Shown: positions 24,462 through 35,728 of the stretch, piece by piece | Position numbering within the stretch: the first letter of the stretch is position 1 | How the letters are laid out: every line of letters begins with the position of its first letter | Source: Amyloporia xantha | Taxonomy: Eukaryota > Basidiomycota > Agaricomycetes > Polyporales > Adustoporiaceae | DNA length: 64,000 nt | Direction of reading: 5' to 3' | Assembly (NCBI GenBank): GCA_036971615.1 | Contig: JAYKKR010000007.1 | Coordinates: forward strand, 1,736,001 to 1,800,000 | Translations under genes and position numbers: made by a program | The notes under the pieces: model-generated | Told to the model about the DNA's origin: nothing | Seen by the model: only the letters and a program-made list of their open reading frames with translations | Database searches by the model: none

Positions 24462-24657
24462 TCAGGCAAGTGGTGATATAACTGCAAAATATGGCAATAG
24501 ATCAGTATGTGTATGCACTTATGATCAGTATGTGTTATCGTGATAATTCTAGCACGCCCCGCGTGAGTGCACAAAAGAATTTGATTACAACTACAGGAAG
24601 AGTATGGGCCCATAAATAAGGGATATCAACACGGTTCATGCTGCAACAAGTGCATGG

Positions 24658-27600
24658 TCAGCGATATCCTTGTGTGAGAGAGTGATTGCTGACATGGTTT
24701 AAGATAACGGTAGCCCAGCACGGCTGATTTGCAGTCGTAACAAGTTGGCGGACCACAGGAGCCCAGATAGTTGTCAAGTTAATAATGGATCCTGGACCAT
24801 TGTCATTCTGATCCAAATACTCGTTGACAGCCCAGAGCCGAAGGCCGAGTGGCTCACTGTAGAGAAGAGCACCAAAACGATGGTCAGTGTAAATAACCAA
24901 ATAAAGGTATATAAACTTGCAAATTGTTCCACACATCGCGCGCTGCAGAGTGTGTACCCCGCAAACCATGAGGTTTGAACCACCGCACCATGCCGTAGTG
25001 ATTGACGCCAACCTCAGGTTGTTCAAAGGTGAATATATGTTGGAGTTCGCCGACCCAGGGATGTAGAGTGTCTGATGATCGGACGGCAATGAAAGAATCA
25101 GACGGACTAGCTGCACGCGCAGCTGCTAGATATCGATGGCCTGAGATCACTACATAGTCAAAGAAAATGGCCGAAGATCGGAGTGGAATGTGGGCACGAG
25201 CTGAAGGCGCAGCTATGTGAGAACGGAGGGCCAAATTGGGGAATCGGACACGAAAGTGGTGGAGCAATGTGGAATACAATTCAGCGGGAATGCGTGCGGT
25301 CTCCGCGCGGGTACTGAATTTGAATGGGATGCCATCTAGGGGTCTATTAGGCTACTCAGATAAGCTGAATGTGCAACCGATGACTTACCATCTTGCCGTG
25401 CGGCATCGAGTGCTTGCGCAAGAGCTTGTACAGTCCCTCGATCATCGGCAGACGCGCGATGCATTGTACGCACCGTACGATGTATGGCAGAACTAGGGTC
25501 CTCACGTAATCCTTGAGCAAGCTATGTAACACCCAGGTGTATTCAAATCAATCCAGGGCGACCATAAATCCCTCACTTACTAGGCGTGACGTCTGAACGG
25601 TGCGTAGAAATTCACGGAAGAAAGATACTTCTAGCTCGCCTCCTCCATGATTATTGGTGTTGTATGACTTGAGTACCTTGTTCATTCGCTCAAAGAGGAA
25701 TGTCCAAAAGCCGTTGAGTGGCCCATAGTTACGCACACACTCCGCGATGTGTGTCGCATAGTGGTGGTTGGGACGGATGACTGTAGGGCCGTATAGCTAA
25801 TCCATCACCAGAGACCTCAGTACACAATTGGTCAGAGTGCTGCGAATCTCACTTCAAGTAATTCAGCGCCATATTCACGCAGAAGACCATCAGCCTGAGT
25901 GACCTGATCGTCAGTAAGGTGGTCTGCAAGAAGAATCTGCACAGCCCGCGCGAGCTTGAGGAAGTGGCCAGGGTCACGAGGATGCAGGTTCGATGGAAGA
26001 TGGGAATCATCCTGCCCCTCAACTCCAGTACGGCGGCGTTTGGTCGGGCGGTCGCTTTCACCCTCGTCGTCTAGTTCGGTTGGCATATAGACGTCCTCCT
26101 CGTCAATCTCTATCGCTCCAGTGTCTATTGGGTCATCGCCGCTCGCATCAATCACCGCTGAGTTATATTCCTAACGTGTCGCGTTTCTCTTAGCATTACC
26201 CTTACTTCCCAATAATGGCAGGCTCACCATTGCTTTAGTTGTCCTTTTTCGTGCACGCCCGGAACGCCGCAATGGGGCCTATGCATGTGTAAGTAACATG
26301 TTATCCATCTGGGTATGCTCCTTCACTTACTTGAGCAGCTAGCGCAGTTTGTGCTTTTTTGCGCTCTGCCATGGCCTGTCTCATCATGGCCGCCTTCGCG
26401 TTCTTCTCCTCAACAGTCTTCGCAATCACCTTGATGCGGCGCTCGAGAACCTCATCTGGATTATCAGTCAGATAATCCTGCCACACTTGCGGAATCTGTC
26501 ATGTTGCGTGAGTCACAGTACTGTCATTTTGAGTCAGGTCCTGCTTACTGCCAGCGGTGCAACGACAGTTACGAAGACAAGCCACTGGTCGGCTGTGAGC
26601 GAGCCACCAGCTGGCTCGCCGACTAGCGCGGGGAGCCTCCCCAGCTTCGCAGGCATGTATAACTAGTAATTCAAGCTCAAGTTATGCTTGGAAAGATCCG
26701 ACACAGAGACATACATCTGCAAGTATTGCATGTATGCGGCGGAGCTCTTTTGTCTTGCGTAGAACTTTCAGTTGAATCCAGATATGATAAAAGTGCGTTT
26801 TAACTAAACCTGTAGTCAAGTCAGCCAGGTGATCATTGCACAATATCTGACATCATATTCACCGAGTAGTAGGTTATGCATTGGATCGATCACAATCATG
26901 CGGCACATGTCGAAATATGGCAAACGGGCGAATTGCGAGAAGCGTGTTGCGTGGGATTTGACATGTTCCTTGCGCGCGCTCTCAGTGCGACACTGGTTAT
27001 ACTGTTCCATCAGCTTGCGATGTTCCATATTCGTCCGTGCTCGAAAGCCTGTAAACAATCAGCCATGTGCAGTACTGTGGAGAAGTGCTAATAGATACTC
27101 ACCATTGGGCTCAAACGCCGCCGAAGTGCCCTTGTCTTTCTGCTCGATCCAGCACATGGTACAGAAGTAGCGGTGATTATGTGAGGCAAAGCCACCAAGC
27201 TTATGTGCGGCCGGCTTATCACACAGGATCCCGACAAGAATGACCCGAACCAAAATCCCTTCAGGATGTTTTGCAGTTTTGATGACCACGCCATGCTTCC
27301 ATAGGCGTAGAAGCTCGTTCACGAGAACTCGTAAAAAGCGCTGGACTTGATCTGGATTTTGCTCCTTGGGCCCTGGCATAATGCCTGCGAGAAACAGATT
27401 CGCGGTGCGATATCTGCTCATATATAGCAATTAAAATGCCTGCGGGATGTTATTACCTTGGGACGTACTTACCGTAGATGGGGTGGCAAGTTGATGACGC
27501 TGTATGACATGGGACATGAGGTATGAGACGGCGCGATCTGGCTTCGTAAATATGAAAACCTGATTAGAGTGTCAGCCACCAATCGCGGCCTGATAATCCT

Positions 27601-29283
27601 GAGATGGACCAACCAGTCGGCACCCAAAGTGACGCCAATACGCAATTCTCCATCTGGCTCCACTTGTAAATCATGTCTAAAGAACGGTTTCTCATCTGCC
27701 CCGCGCACATTCCGACAGACATCGCCATCAAAAATGTCCACATATTTGCCCGAACTCCTCGCAATCCTCCGCCACGCAGACAATTCATCTTCGATTCCTG
27801 GAATAGCTAAAAGTTCTGCTAAGTCTTCCACTAGCGATCTTGTTGGGAACGCGAGCAGTGGTCTTGGATGTTCCCGTGATGTACGTCCTCGGCGCATCTC
27901 AGCGGCGGTCGGCTCGGCTTTGGTGATATGCTCACCGCAACGGGTGCACAAGCGGACAGATCTCTGCGTAGATTCAGGATGAACCTCGAGACATTTGGGG
28001 CAGACAGGGAGGACACGGAAGGTGGGTTCTACCCCCATGTTTGCCATAACCGCAGGCAAAGTGGAATACATGGCGGGCTGTATAGCCACCCCTGCAGCCT
28101 CGAGGAGAAACGCCGCAACAACCAAGATTGCGTTACAAGCCCGAAATGGTAGATGGAATTGCGTGTGAAGCCACACAATCAAGATATATAGAATATATAC
28201 CGCGTCGTTCGGATGAATATCTTGCGGCGTCGGCGGTGCTCTCGGTGGCGTCGAAATTTGCTGAAATGGATCGGGGTCATTCTCGTCCTCTGGCGATATC
28301 TGCATGAATATCAAAGGCCATGTACGCGCTATGTTGGTGTCCTGATCTCTGAGCTGATCCTCGCGCTGAGCCTCCTCCTCAAGCAGCGGCGGAACAGACT
28401 CTGATTCCAAAAGTTGCGCCCCTCGGCCCCTATTCTCGCATGAGGCTTGCTCATGGACGGCTGGCTCGCCTACATCATCTCCTGGAACTTCGGCGCTGTC
28501 AGGCATATCCACATCGAAATCCTCAGGCTGCTCCCAATCATCATCTCCGATGGCATCCAGCATCCATGAGAACGCTGCATCAGAGACCCCCTCCTCATAT
28601 TCCAATCCTCGTGCTTCTTCTTGGTCTACCCTGGTGACGCGATCCTGGGCAAAGATGGTTTCGGAAATCGAGATTGGGTGAGAGTCAACGGGCGTGGGGC
28701 AACCATCACTGACGTCCTGCATAGCGGTCATTGTGTGCGTCGAGTTGTCGAGTGAAGGGTGGTTGCGGTCATCAGCCCCAGCATCATCTCTCGGACCGTG
28801 CCTCTGCGAAGAAGTCGCCACCTGGCGCTCGAAAGCTGTATTTTCCAATCCTAGTTCCGATGTTGACAACAGAGCTGACGTCGTATGCACGGCTAGGGTC
28901 TACACAATGTGAGTCAGTCTTTCAGTTCTGAGTATGACATCCCCATCAGCAGACACGTACTTCTGAGTCAGATGGCAGAGCCGAATGTTGCGGCGCTGAG
29001 AATCGTCGGACTGTGCGACGGCTTTCAGGCAGTGGACGAGACAATACAGGCCCAGGTGCTGGCCGCGGACGATAAACCGAATCTGCAAACGAGATGACTC
29101 TCGTGTCTGATCCCCGCCTTTGGCTCGCTGCTCGCGCCTGCCGCGCGTCATGCTGGCGCTGCGTCCACCGCGCGACAAGTTTGCCTTGACACTCCGAACA
29201 TGTACAAGGTACCTGTGACTGAACGAAGAACATTGAGCCCCATTTGCTGCTCACGGCTCCCCTTTATGTCTGAGACTTACCAT
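24658..29283 (-). CDS. Tnp2-family CACTA transposase
   Basis: Transposase of the pfam02992 (Transposase_21/Tnp2) type. The start is an ATG at 29283-29281 followed directly by a GTAAGT donor, so exon 1 holds only the start codon. The next exon begins SQVPCTCSECQGK, with a CTC-SEC Cys cluster. Further conserved blocks are MGVEPTFRVLPVCPKCLEVH (about 28030), YVDIFDGDVCRNV (27730), GVTLGADWFSYLRSQIAPSH across an intron near 27560, LCDKPAAHKLGGFASHNH (27200), IDPMHNLLLG (26880) and FWTFLFERMNKVLKSYNTNN (25700). The C-terminal end reads CWATVILN. Splices checked at four junctions stay in frame. I did not verify every exon, so a hidden stop cannot be excluded. It catalyses DNA cut-and-paste in the nucleus. 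Confidence 0.9.
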
Positions 29284-29723
29284 TGACCGGATTTAGGCTT
29301 TACATGCTGCAGGGGTGAGAGTCGAAAGGGAGGATGGAAGGACAAATATTATCGCCTGGCCTGCATCGCCTCACCTGCAGCATTTTCAAATTCGGCATAT
29401 TCGAACTCCGTTCTGAATGAGGGATCCATACTGCAGCTTCAAAATTATTATGCCAACGCATGGCATTGCATCAGAGTTCCGCCGTACTATACACCTCCCA
29501 CACTCCTCCTCAGATATAACAGCTACAACGCGAGATGCGTAAGTACTGGTCGACTTCCGTTGCCCGCTCGTTCTTTAGCAATCCTATAGTGATCTACAGA
29601 AGCCCCGCGCACTGAGCGCCAGAACTTGTGCGGCCTCATGTTCTGAGGACGAGTTCTGCGCTTTGGAGTCACAGGCCCCAGTACTAATCTCTCTGCGTGG
29701 GTACCAACCTTGGATCACATGCA
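29284..29723. other. upstream region of the transposase gene
   Basis: About 440 bp between the transposase start and the third element gene, presumably holding the transposase promoter. No box or repeat stands out. Confidence 0.4.
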
Positions 29724-30480
29724 TCAGCTGCTGATAGATACACCGGGAGAAACGGAAGCACTGACCGCAACCGCACGAGCCCATTCCACAAGAGCGTATG
29801 ACAGGCCGGGCTGCGTGAACGTGAGAGATAATATATACGAGTCAGATCTGACTTACAATGGCCAAATTCACTCGGAAAGTCGCCATATTTGCCAGAAGTT
29901 TGGCGGCCGTGCCCCTTGAGTACCGGAATAACCATACAGAGCCCTTGAGGTTGTTGACCCAATCCGGAACAGCAAGGTCGTCATCGCATCCAACGAATTG
30001 CTCGAGCACTGCAGATGGACTGCTGCGCGCAGAGGCTGGAACCCGGACATCGAGCGGGACGTCGACTCTGAGGTAGAGCGTGAAAATGTCATCATCTCGG
30101 AATATTGTTCCATTATCAGCAGCCTAGTCGAGGAGAGTCAGGTATCTAGTGATGGTGTCAGAAGCTCACAGACACACACCTTTTCATGCACCAGGTAGAC
30201 TTTACATAGTACGTCCTCAGATGCCGAATGCGCGAGCATGACAGAAGTAGTCGGGGTCCAGCGAGAACCATGGCAGATGGGCGTATGGCTTCGAGCCACT
30301 CGTCCACAGGGCCCGGTAGATCTAACAGCTCTTTGCGCCGAGTGTCCCAGTCTTTGCGAATCGGACGAGGGGGTAGAGAACGAGGCGTCCGGGAGAGCGA
30401 TGTCGAATTTGCGAAGTCCATGATGGGTGGGGCCGCAGAACGCAGCATACCGACTATATGCATGGCGGCCTATTCTCATG
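29724..30480 (-). CDS. third gene of the CACTA element (uncharacterised)
   Basis: The last two exons are clear: 30123-29857 (89 codons, beginning AADNGTIFRDDDIFTLYLRV) and 29810-29724 (28 codons and stop, ending SPGVSISS), joined by a 46 bp intron. The upstream exon ends VYLVHEK at 30180 in matching phase. Further upstream two frames are coding-like (one includes RPIRKDWDTRRKELLDLPG near 30350), so the 5' structure and start are unresolved. No known domain was recognised. It is transcribed in the same direction as the transposase, upstream of it, close to the right TIR. It could instead be a captured host fragment. Confidence 0.55.
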
Positions 30481-30759
30481 GCTAGAAATGAACTATGCCG
30501 AGTATTCGAAGTAGCCCACAGAGTACGCGAACGAGACAAGCCATAGAGCCTGCGTACCCGAACATAGAGGGATAGGTGAAGGATCCCGCATGTGAACGCG
30601 TGGCATTGCCAAATTAGTCTGAGATGGACAGGTCATATGTTCAAGACGCGAGTCCACCAATGAAAGATTTGACGACAAGGACAAGAAGTCCTCCTATCCA
30701 GTACGTACTACATAGAATCTGCCCAAGGAAAAGTACTAATGTCGGAGCATCCGACGTCT

Positions 30760-30783
30760 GGATAAATTGCAGCAAACGCAGTG
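30760..30783 (-). repeat. right TIR of the CACTA element
   Basis: Reverse complement reads CACTGCGTTTGCTGCA then ATTTATCC, one mismatch to the left TIR. A small hairpin (GTCGGA, loop, TCCGAC) lies just inside at 30741-30755. Confidence 0.92.
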
Positions 30784-30843
30784 ACTCCAGAGAATGGTCA
30801 ATGGGCTCAACCCGAGAAGTCTGTCTGTGAGGAGACGATGCAT
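30784..30843 (-). pseudogene. 5' end of P450 copy B, cut off by the transposon
   Basis: Sixty bases read MHRLLTDRLLGLSPLTILWS from an ATG at 30843 and stop exactly at the element. They match the start of P450 copy A (MDRLLTDRILGLNPLTILWS) and, together with 21615-19283, complete copy B. Upstream sequence to about 31060 matches the P450 A promoter region. In copy B the alternative upstream ATG of copy A is AAG, which supports this start for both genes. Confidence 0.85.
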
Positions 30844-31079
30844 GGTATCTGGAAAAGGATGATGTCTGGGTGTAATTATAGCGGCACTTGACTTGGTGAG
30901 AACAAATTCTGACATCCCTGCGAAACATAATCGAGTCAGCTGTGAGTTCACGGCGCTCGAGCCTGTTTCTACCTGAATTGCAACACTAATTTAACGTGTA
31001 TCTGTGATTGTATACTGGTTTGTCTGCAGCCAAAGTCCTTCTCGTCCGAATAAGTTAGGACATTGTGTCTTCATCTTCT

Positions 31080-32040
31080 ATAGTAAATGAGCTCAGACCG
31101 ATTAGGAAAGTCACGTGTTTGTATTTCCCAATCTGGTGCCTTCCAATTTGGGAGTGCACACGCTGTGGACGCCAGACGGTACCGGTGTCTCCGTCGACTC
31201 TCCGATCTCCGTGTTCAAGGGCACGCTATCCTCACATGCACACTACGTAGTTTGCTTGCGTGTCTGCGTTCGGAGGTTCTCTGTCAGATACTGCCCGCGG
31301 CACGAAGTCTATGTCTCAAGACAGCTCAATCACGTTCAAGAACACTATAATGACATGCGTGCCTCGCGCATGTCATCCATGTTCAGATCTCACTCATTCT
31401 CCAATGGTGTATACAGTTCATGTGTGGCCTGCAGTGCTTCCCAGTTATGTGTATGGCATATGTACACCGTCCTTGGGATCTCCATGCACAAGTCTCAGCA
31501 CTGCCAGCAACAGGATTTCAGTGTCCGTTTGAGCACTAAGTACTGCTAATTCAAACGTAGATGGCATGCCTCGCTAATCAGAAGATGCTGGCCTGATGTC
31601 TATGGTATTGGACATGTTAAAACTTGCAGGGTCCCTGAGCACATACAGTAGCAAGATTCCGCCATACTCTAGGTGTACTGGTTTGAAATTTGACTTTGGC
31701 AATTTCAAGTTCAAAAAAGTGAGGACTCCCTCGCCTGTGGACGAGCACAAGCAAAAGGTGATCATCAATAGGGATTACTGGTCATGAGGTCCTATCAGTA
31801 TATTTTGTCGGGTGTGGCTACCACTGGCAGTAGTAACTAAATTGCCTGTACTCATTATTGAATTCAGATAGATGAAATGTTCGAGAGTTGGTCATATGAA
31901 TTCAAAATATCCACGGTCAATTCCTTCCAGTCACAATTGTTGAAATCAATACACCAATATTCTGCTGTGCGTCGGCACGGGTAGACTGCTAGTAAGTTCA
32001 TGAAACATAGACGTATGCCAGAATAGTAGGCTCACCGTGT
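31080..32040. other. unit C-specific stretch with no counterpart in units A and B
   Basis: Lies between sequence matching the P450 5' flank (to about 31075) and sequence matching the ureG 5' flank (from about 32045). Roughly 950 bp has no equivalent in the other units. Plus-strand open frames at 31115-31549 and 31596-31787 were read, but neither resembles a family I know. It may be an insertion, or ancestral sequence deleted elsewhere. Confidence 0.45.
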
Positions 32041-32189
32041 GACCTCAAGATCTAATTTACAGTAAGCCCAAAAGTGCGATTAGATTAGACTTGCTTCGGT
32101 ACCGCTGATCAATCTGGCGATCGCTGGACACGGTCGTCCAAACGAGACAACGGTGTCTCTACTTTGGCCTTCAGTCAGCTACCACATAC

Positions 32190-33063
32190 CAAGAATGTCG
32201 CACTCTCACGGCGCCGGTGAACATTTACATGGCCATACCCACGAATATCTAGGCAACCCTGATACGCTCGATGTCGCGTGCAATGTGGATCGCGCACCGG
32301 TCTGACATTCTTTGGAGGGAAATATGCTGAACGTGATATGCTAAACTATGGCTCGAGGAACTCGAGGAACGAGGATTCACGATTGGCATTGACGGGTTAA
32401 TTCGCGTTGCCAGACAGTCTCCAATGCAATAAGAGCATTATATATCTTCTAGACCTGTCGGGTCAGGCGAGACCGCCTTGACTCAGTACGCGGCTTCTAT
32501 TCTTTCACGGCCATTTCTGCTCGAATCGGTTCTCATACGATGAGCTCGTTTTAGCCACTGTCACGAATAACATCTTCACTCGTGCGGACCAGGAATTTTT
32601 GATCAAAAAAAAAGCTTTGCCTTCGTCGGATCCGCTTCCCACATATTGCCATTCGAGAGGACATCAACGCCAATATGGGCGCACTGGAGACGTTGCAGGC
32701 CAAACACGGCTGTCAGATGCTGTTCGTCGAGAACGGCGGAGACAACTTGGCTGCAAATTACCCGCGAGAATTGGCTGATTGCATCGTCTATATGATTGAT
32801 GTCTCAGGGAGTATCCGGTCTGGGATGACTGCGATTTTCTCTTTTCAATGTCAGGGAGCAGATAAGAACGATTTGGCACCTTTCGTCAACACGTCCTTGG
32901 AGATTATGGACCGTGACTCGAAGTTAATGCGAGGAGGCGGACCAATGGTCCTTACTAGCATCAAGGAGGGAAGAGGTGTCGACGACGCTGTTGACCTCAT
33001 TCTGGGTGCGTGGAGGATAACAGGCAGCCCGGAACACCTGGTCCAGTCACTGACGAGTACATG
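32190..33063 (+). pseudogene. ureG pseudogene of unit C
   Basis: Parallels ureG A along its length, but the P-loop Lys is Glu (GSGET), about 40 bp after the P-loop is deleted, the exon carrying the CPH motif is damaged near 32620-32650, and the exon corresponding to 9145-9213 is missing. The stop codon region is also altered (GAGTACATG in place of GAGTGAATG). Well-kept blocks include the one encoding [10 protein letters not shown] and the C-terminal SIKEGRGVDDAVDLIL. It cannot encode a working GTPase. Confidence 0.9.
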
Positions 33064-33230
33064 ATCTGCCGGTGGTATCACATAGAGGGGGCGAAGTCAA
33101 TGCATTTTGTAAATAGTACAAGGTAGCCATACGAAGTTCAGCTATCACAACTTCTCGATGGAGCTATGTAACTTGATAACACGTCGGAAAGAATCATACA
33201 TGCCTACATACAACTTGCACAAGCATGGCC

Positions 33231-34888
33231 CTACAAGCGTGCACCCACACTCTTTATATCCTCCGCATAGCCATGTTTGCCAGGGACGACACCGAATGCA
33301 GGGCCTCCCTTGCCAAACATCTTCCTGAGGTCTCCAGCGAGGTATTCGGGCTTTTCATGTGCGGCAAAGTGCCCTCCGCCGTCGTGTTCAGACTCGAAAA
33401 CGACATTGCCGAGCGTGCGCGACCATCTGTGACTCTTAGATAAGACTCGATGGGTAATAACGGGGAGTGAGAAACGCACGACTTGGGTACGAGCGCAAGC
33501 TCTTTTGGAAAGAATGAAAGCCCGAGAGGTATTGCGCTGTACGTGGTACGTTGGAAGGGGTTCGGGTCGCTTGCCGCTACCTCATAATAGATTCGGACTG
33601 AAGCAGCTGGGCCAGCGCGGGAAAACCAGAAGATCGAAATCCAGGTAAGAACTAAGAACAGTCATAAGAGAGTCCAGTATTAGTTAGTTACATAATTTTT
33701 GTGGATGATTCCCGCATAGGGAGGCGTACCTTCGTCGTCCTCCCACGGGTAGCTATCTGTCCAGTTCACCAGCTTCTCGTATATCCAGGCCAACAAACCT
33801 ACAGGCGAGTCTGCAAGACTGTATCCGAGCGTCTGTGGTTGAGTAGCCTGCTCTGCGAAATAACCCCTGCCTTTCTGATGGAACCATGCAGCACGGGCTA
33901 GACCGGCGCGCTCTGCGGCGGTGTAAGGTGTGATCAGGTGGGTCAAGAAGCGCAATGGAAATGACTTGAAGCTCGGCGGTCCTGCGCTGTGCATCGAGAA
34001 GAAGACTTAGGGACACTCTCGCAAGAAGGGCACACTAGACATACGCTGGCATATTAGTATGCCATGCTTTGACCGTTTTGGATCCGTATGTTCCTGCCAT
34101 TAATTTGGTAATCTATGGCGACATGAGGTTGATGCACATTGAGAGTTACAGAGTACTCACATAATAACCCCAATCACCTCCTTGGGTAACTGAGGGTGGT
34201 AGATATGTCATCGTCTTAGACATAACTTATGAGGAAGGAGATGGGCCAACAGACCATATTCTTTATACCCGAGAGCGAGCATTAACTTGTTTCCAACCTG
34301 CGAAGAGAGGCTATGAGTCTGCGTGTCATTTCAGATATCAAGAGTGCATACCTCGGCAAATTGTGGGCCAGCAAACCCCTTCTTTTTGGGAGCTTCAGAG
34401 AATCCAAATCCAGGGAGACTAAAGGCCACGACATGGAAGCTCGGGTGGTCAGACGATGCGGCAGTGAGGATGGGCAGCATCTTCCGCACTTCCAGAAAGT
34501 GACCGGGCCCTGTCCGAGACGGCGTCAGGTATTGCATATCACCTCACCTATGTTATGACTTACACCCATGGACAAATAGAAGCGGAATGGCGTTGTCCAC
34601 TGCGCTCTTTTGATGGATGTAATGAATGTTGAGAGTCCCGAATCCGTCCACGTCGATATCCCTCGTGAACTGAGGTATCTCGTTGATCTCCGCCTCTACC
34701 TTCCGCCACTCAAATCCGTCCTTCCAGCGTGCCACTAAACGACGAATGTCGGCGAGTGGCGCACCATAGTCCCAGCCTGCCTCGTCGAGCTCGTCAGGGA
34801 GGCGTACAAGGTTGAGCTTCTTGTGCAGAAGCTCTATGTCAGCATCGGACACAGACACTTTGAAGGACTGTTCGGTAGATTCTGACAT
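33231..34888 (-). CDS. microsomal-type epoxide hydrolase, copy C (intact)
   Basis: Same eight-exon structure as copy A with all junctions I checked in frame, starting MSESTEQSF and ending SVGARL. The oxyanion HGWP is split by the first intron, the nucleophile is Asp181 in the canonical GGDWG, and the catalytic His is in EHDGGGHF. Exon 1 is very similar to copy A, while introns near the nucleophile differ strongly from A and B. It is tail-to-tail with the unit C ureG pseudogene. With family-standard active-site residues, it is the copy most likely to retain ordinary epoxide hydrolase activity. The substrate is unknown. Confidence 0.9.
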
Positions 34889-35728
34889 GAGGCCGGAAGT
34901 GCAGAGCAAAGACCAAGTTGGGATAATTGACCGGTAAGGTGGGGAGGAGCGGTAGTGGTTCCCCTACTGAGTTAAACATCCTGGATCCCTCTTTATAGAC
35001 GGACTCTGGAAAGGTCCAGAGACACTAGAAGAGCGACGGCATCATTGCCATCACGTAGTATTCTCACAATACCTTCTCTTGACCACGTTCTCCTTATGAG
35101 TAATGGCATAAACGCATTCACATCTCGATTCCTGCAGAGCTACTAGTTAGGAACAATAAATTCTCAGAGTAGCAGACGAGCAGCATTCGTAGTTCTCTTC
35201 CAATTGACAGGACGCAGAAGGCGGGAGCTCGAGCGATTTGAATGCCATAGCAGATGTCGGAGGGACGGGAACTTGTATGAATGACGCCACGAGACGCCCA
35301 CGGGATCGGCGGCGGGCGCATAGCAGTCAGCAAGCTTTACTGTCCTCTTTCACTTTCCATGCACCTCTTTAGACCTCTTTATTCTTATCGCCTTTGAATG
35401 AAAAGCTTAAGCGTTCCAGACATCCGAATCAACCTTGCCAAGATGATTATCCATTCGGATCTCCACCGGAATGGACGTCTTTGCGGGCATAAGCTGGGCA
35501 GCTCGACTCATGTTCGTAGATGTATTCTCGCTAACTCCATACGCCAAGACCATAGTATAACCTTTCATAAAACCGTCGCGGAATCATTCTTTGCTATCCA
35601 GACGTTGCCTAACATATATTAGTACCTCGTTTCTACTGAAGTTAGTGCGTTTAACTTTGCTATATCAGTACAATGGTCCGCGCCTAGTGTCTTCTTCGAA
35701 TTCCCTTCCTGCTAACTTCACGTACAGA
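34889..35728. other. intergenic region after unit C
   Basis: Similarity to the unit A EH promoter (GGATCCCTCTTTATAGACGG) continues to about 35110 and then stops, marking the end of the duplicated material. There is no P450 here. The rest holds no supported gene. Confidence 0.55.

Larger units (their letters stand above)
21616..30783. mobile_element. complete CACTA (EnSpm/CMC) DNA transposon, 9,168 bp
   Basis: The termini are CACTG...CAGTG with a 24 bp TIR that differs at one position. It is flanked by the direct 3 bp repeat ACT (21613-21615 and 30784-30786), the CACTA target-duplication length. Removing the element and one ACT restores the P450 sequence seen in unit A (GGCACTCCAGAGAATGG). 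It contains three genes: an accessory gene (+), a Tnp2-family transposase (-) and a third gene (-). The transposase splices in frame at each junction I checked, and the TIRs are nearly identical, which suggests a recent and possibly autonomous insertion. The left subterminal stretch 21640-22519 holds no gene I recognise. Confidence 0.93.

Noticed and set aside
30736..30951. Fourth P450 copy, represented by a 5' fragment
   Set aside because: The fragment ends exactly at the CACTA right TIR and completes copy B, so it is the displaced start of that gene, not another copy.
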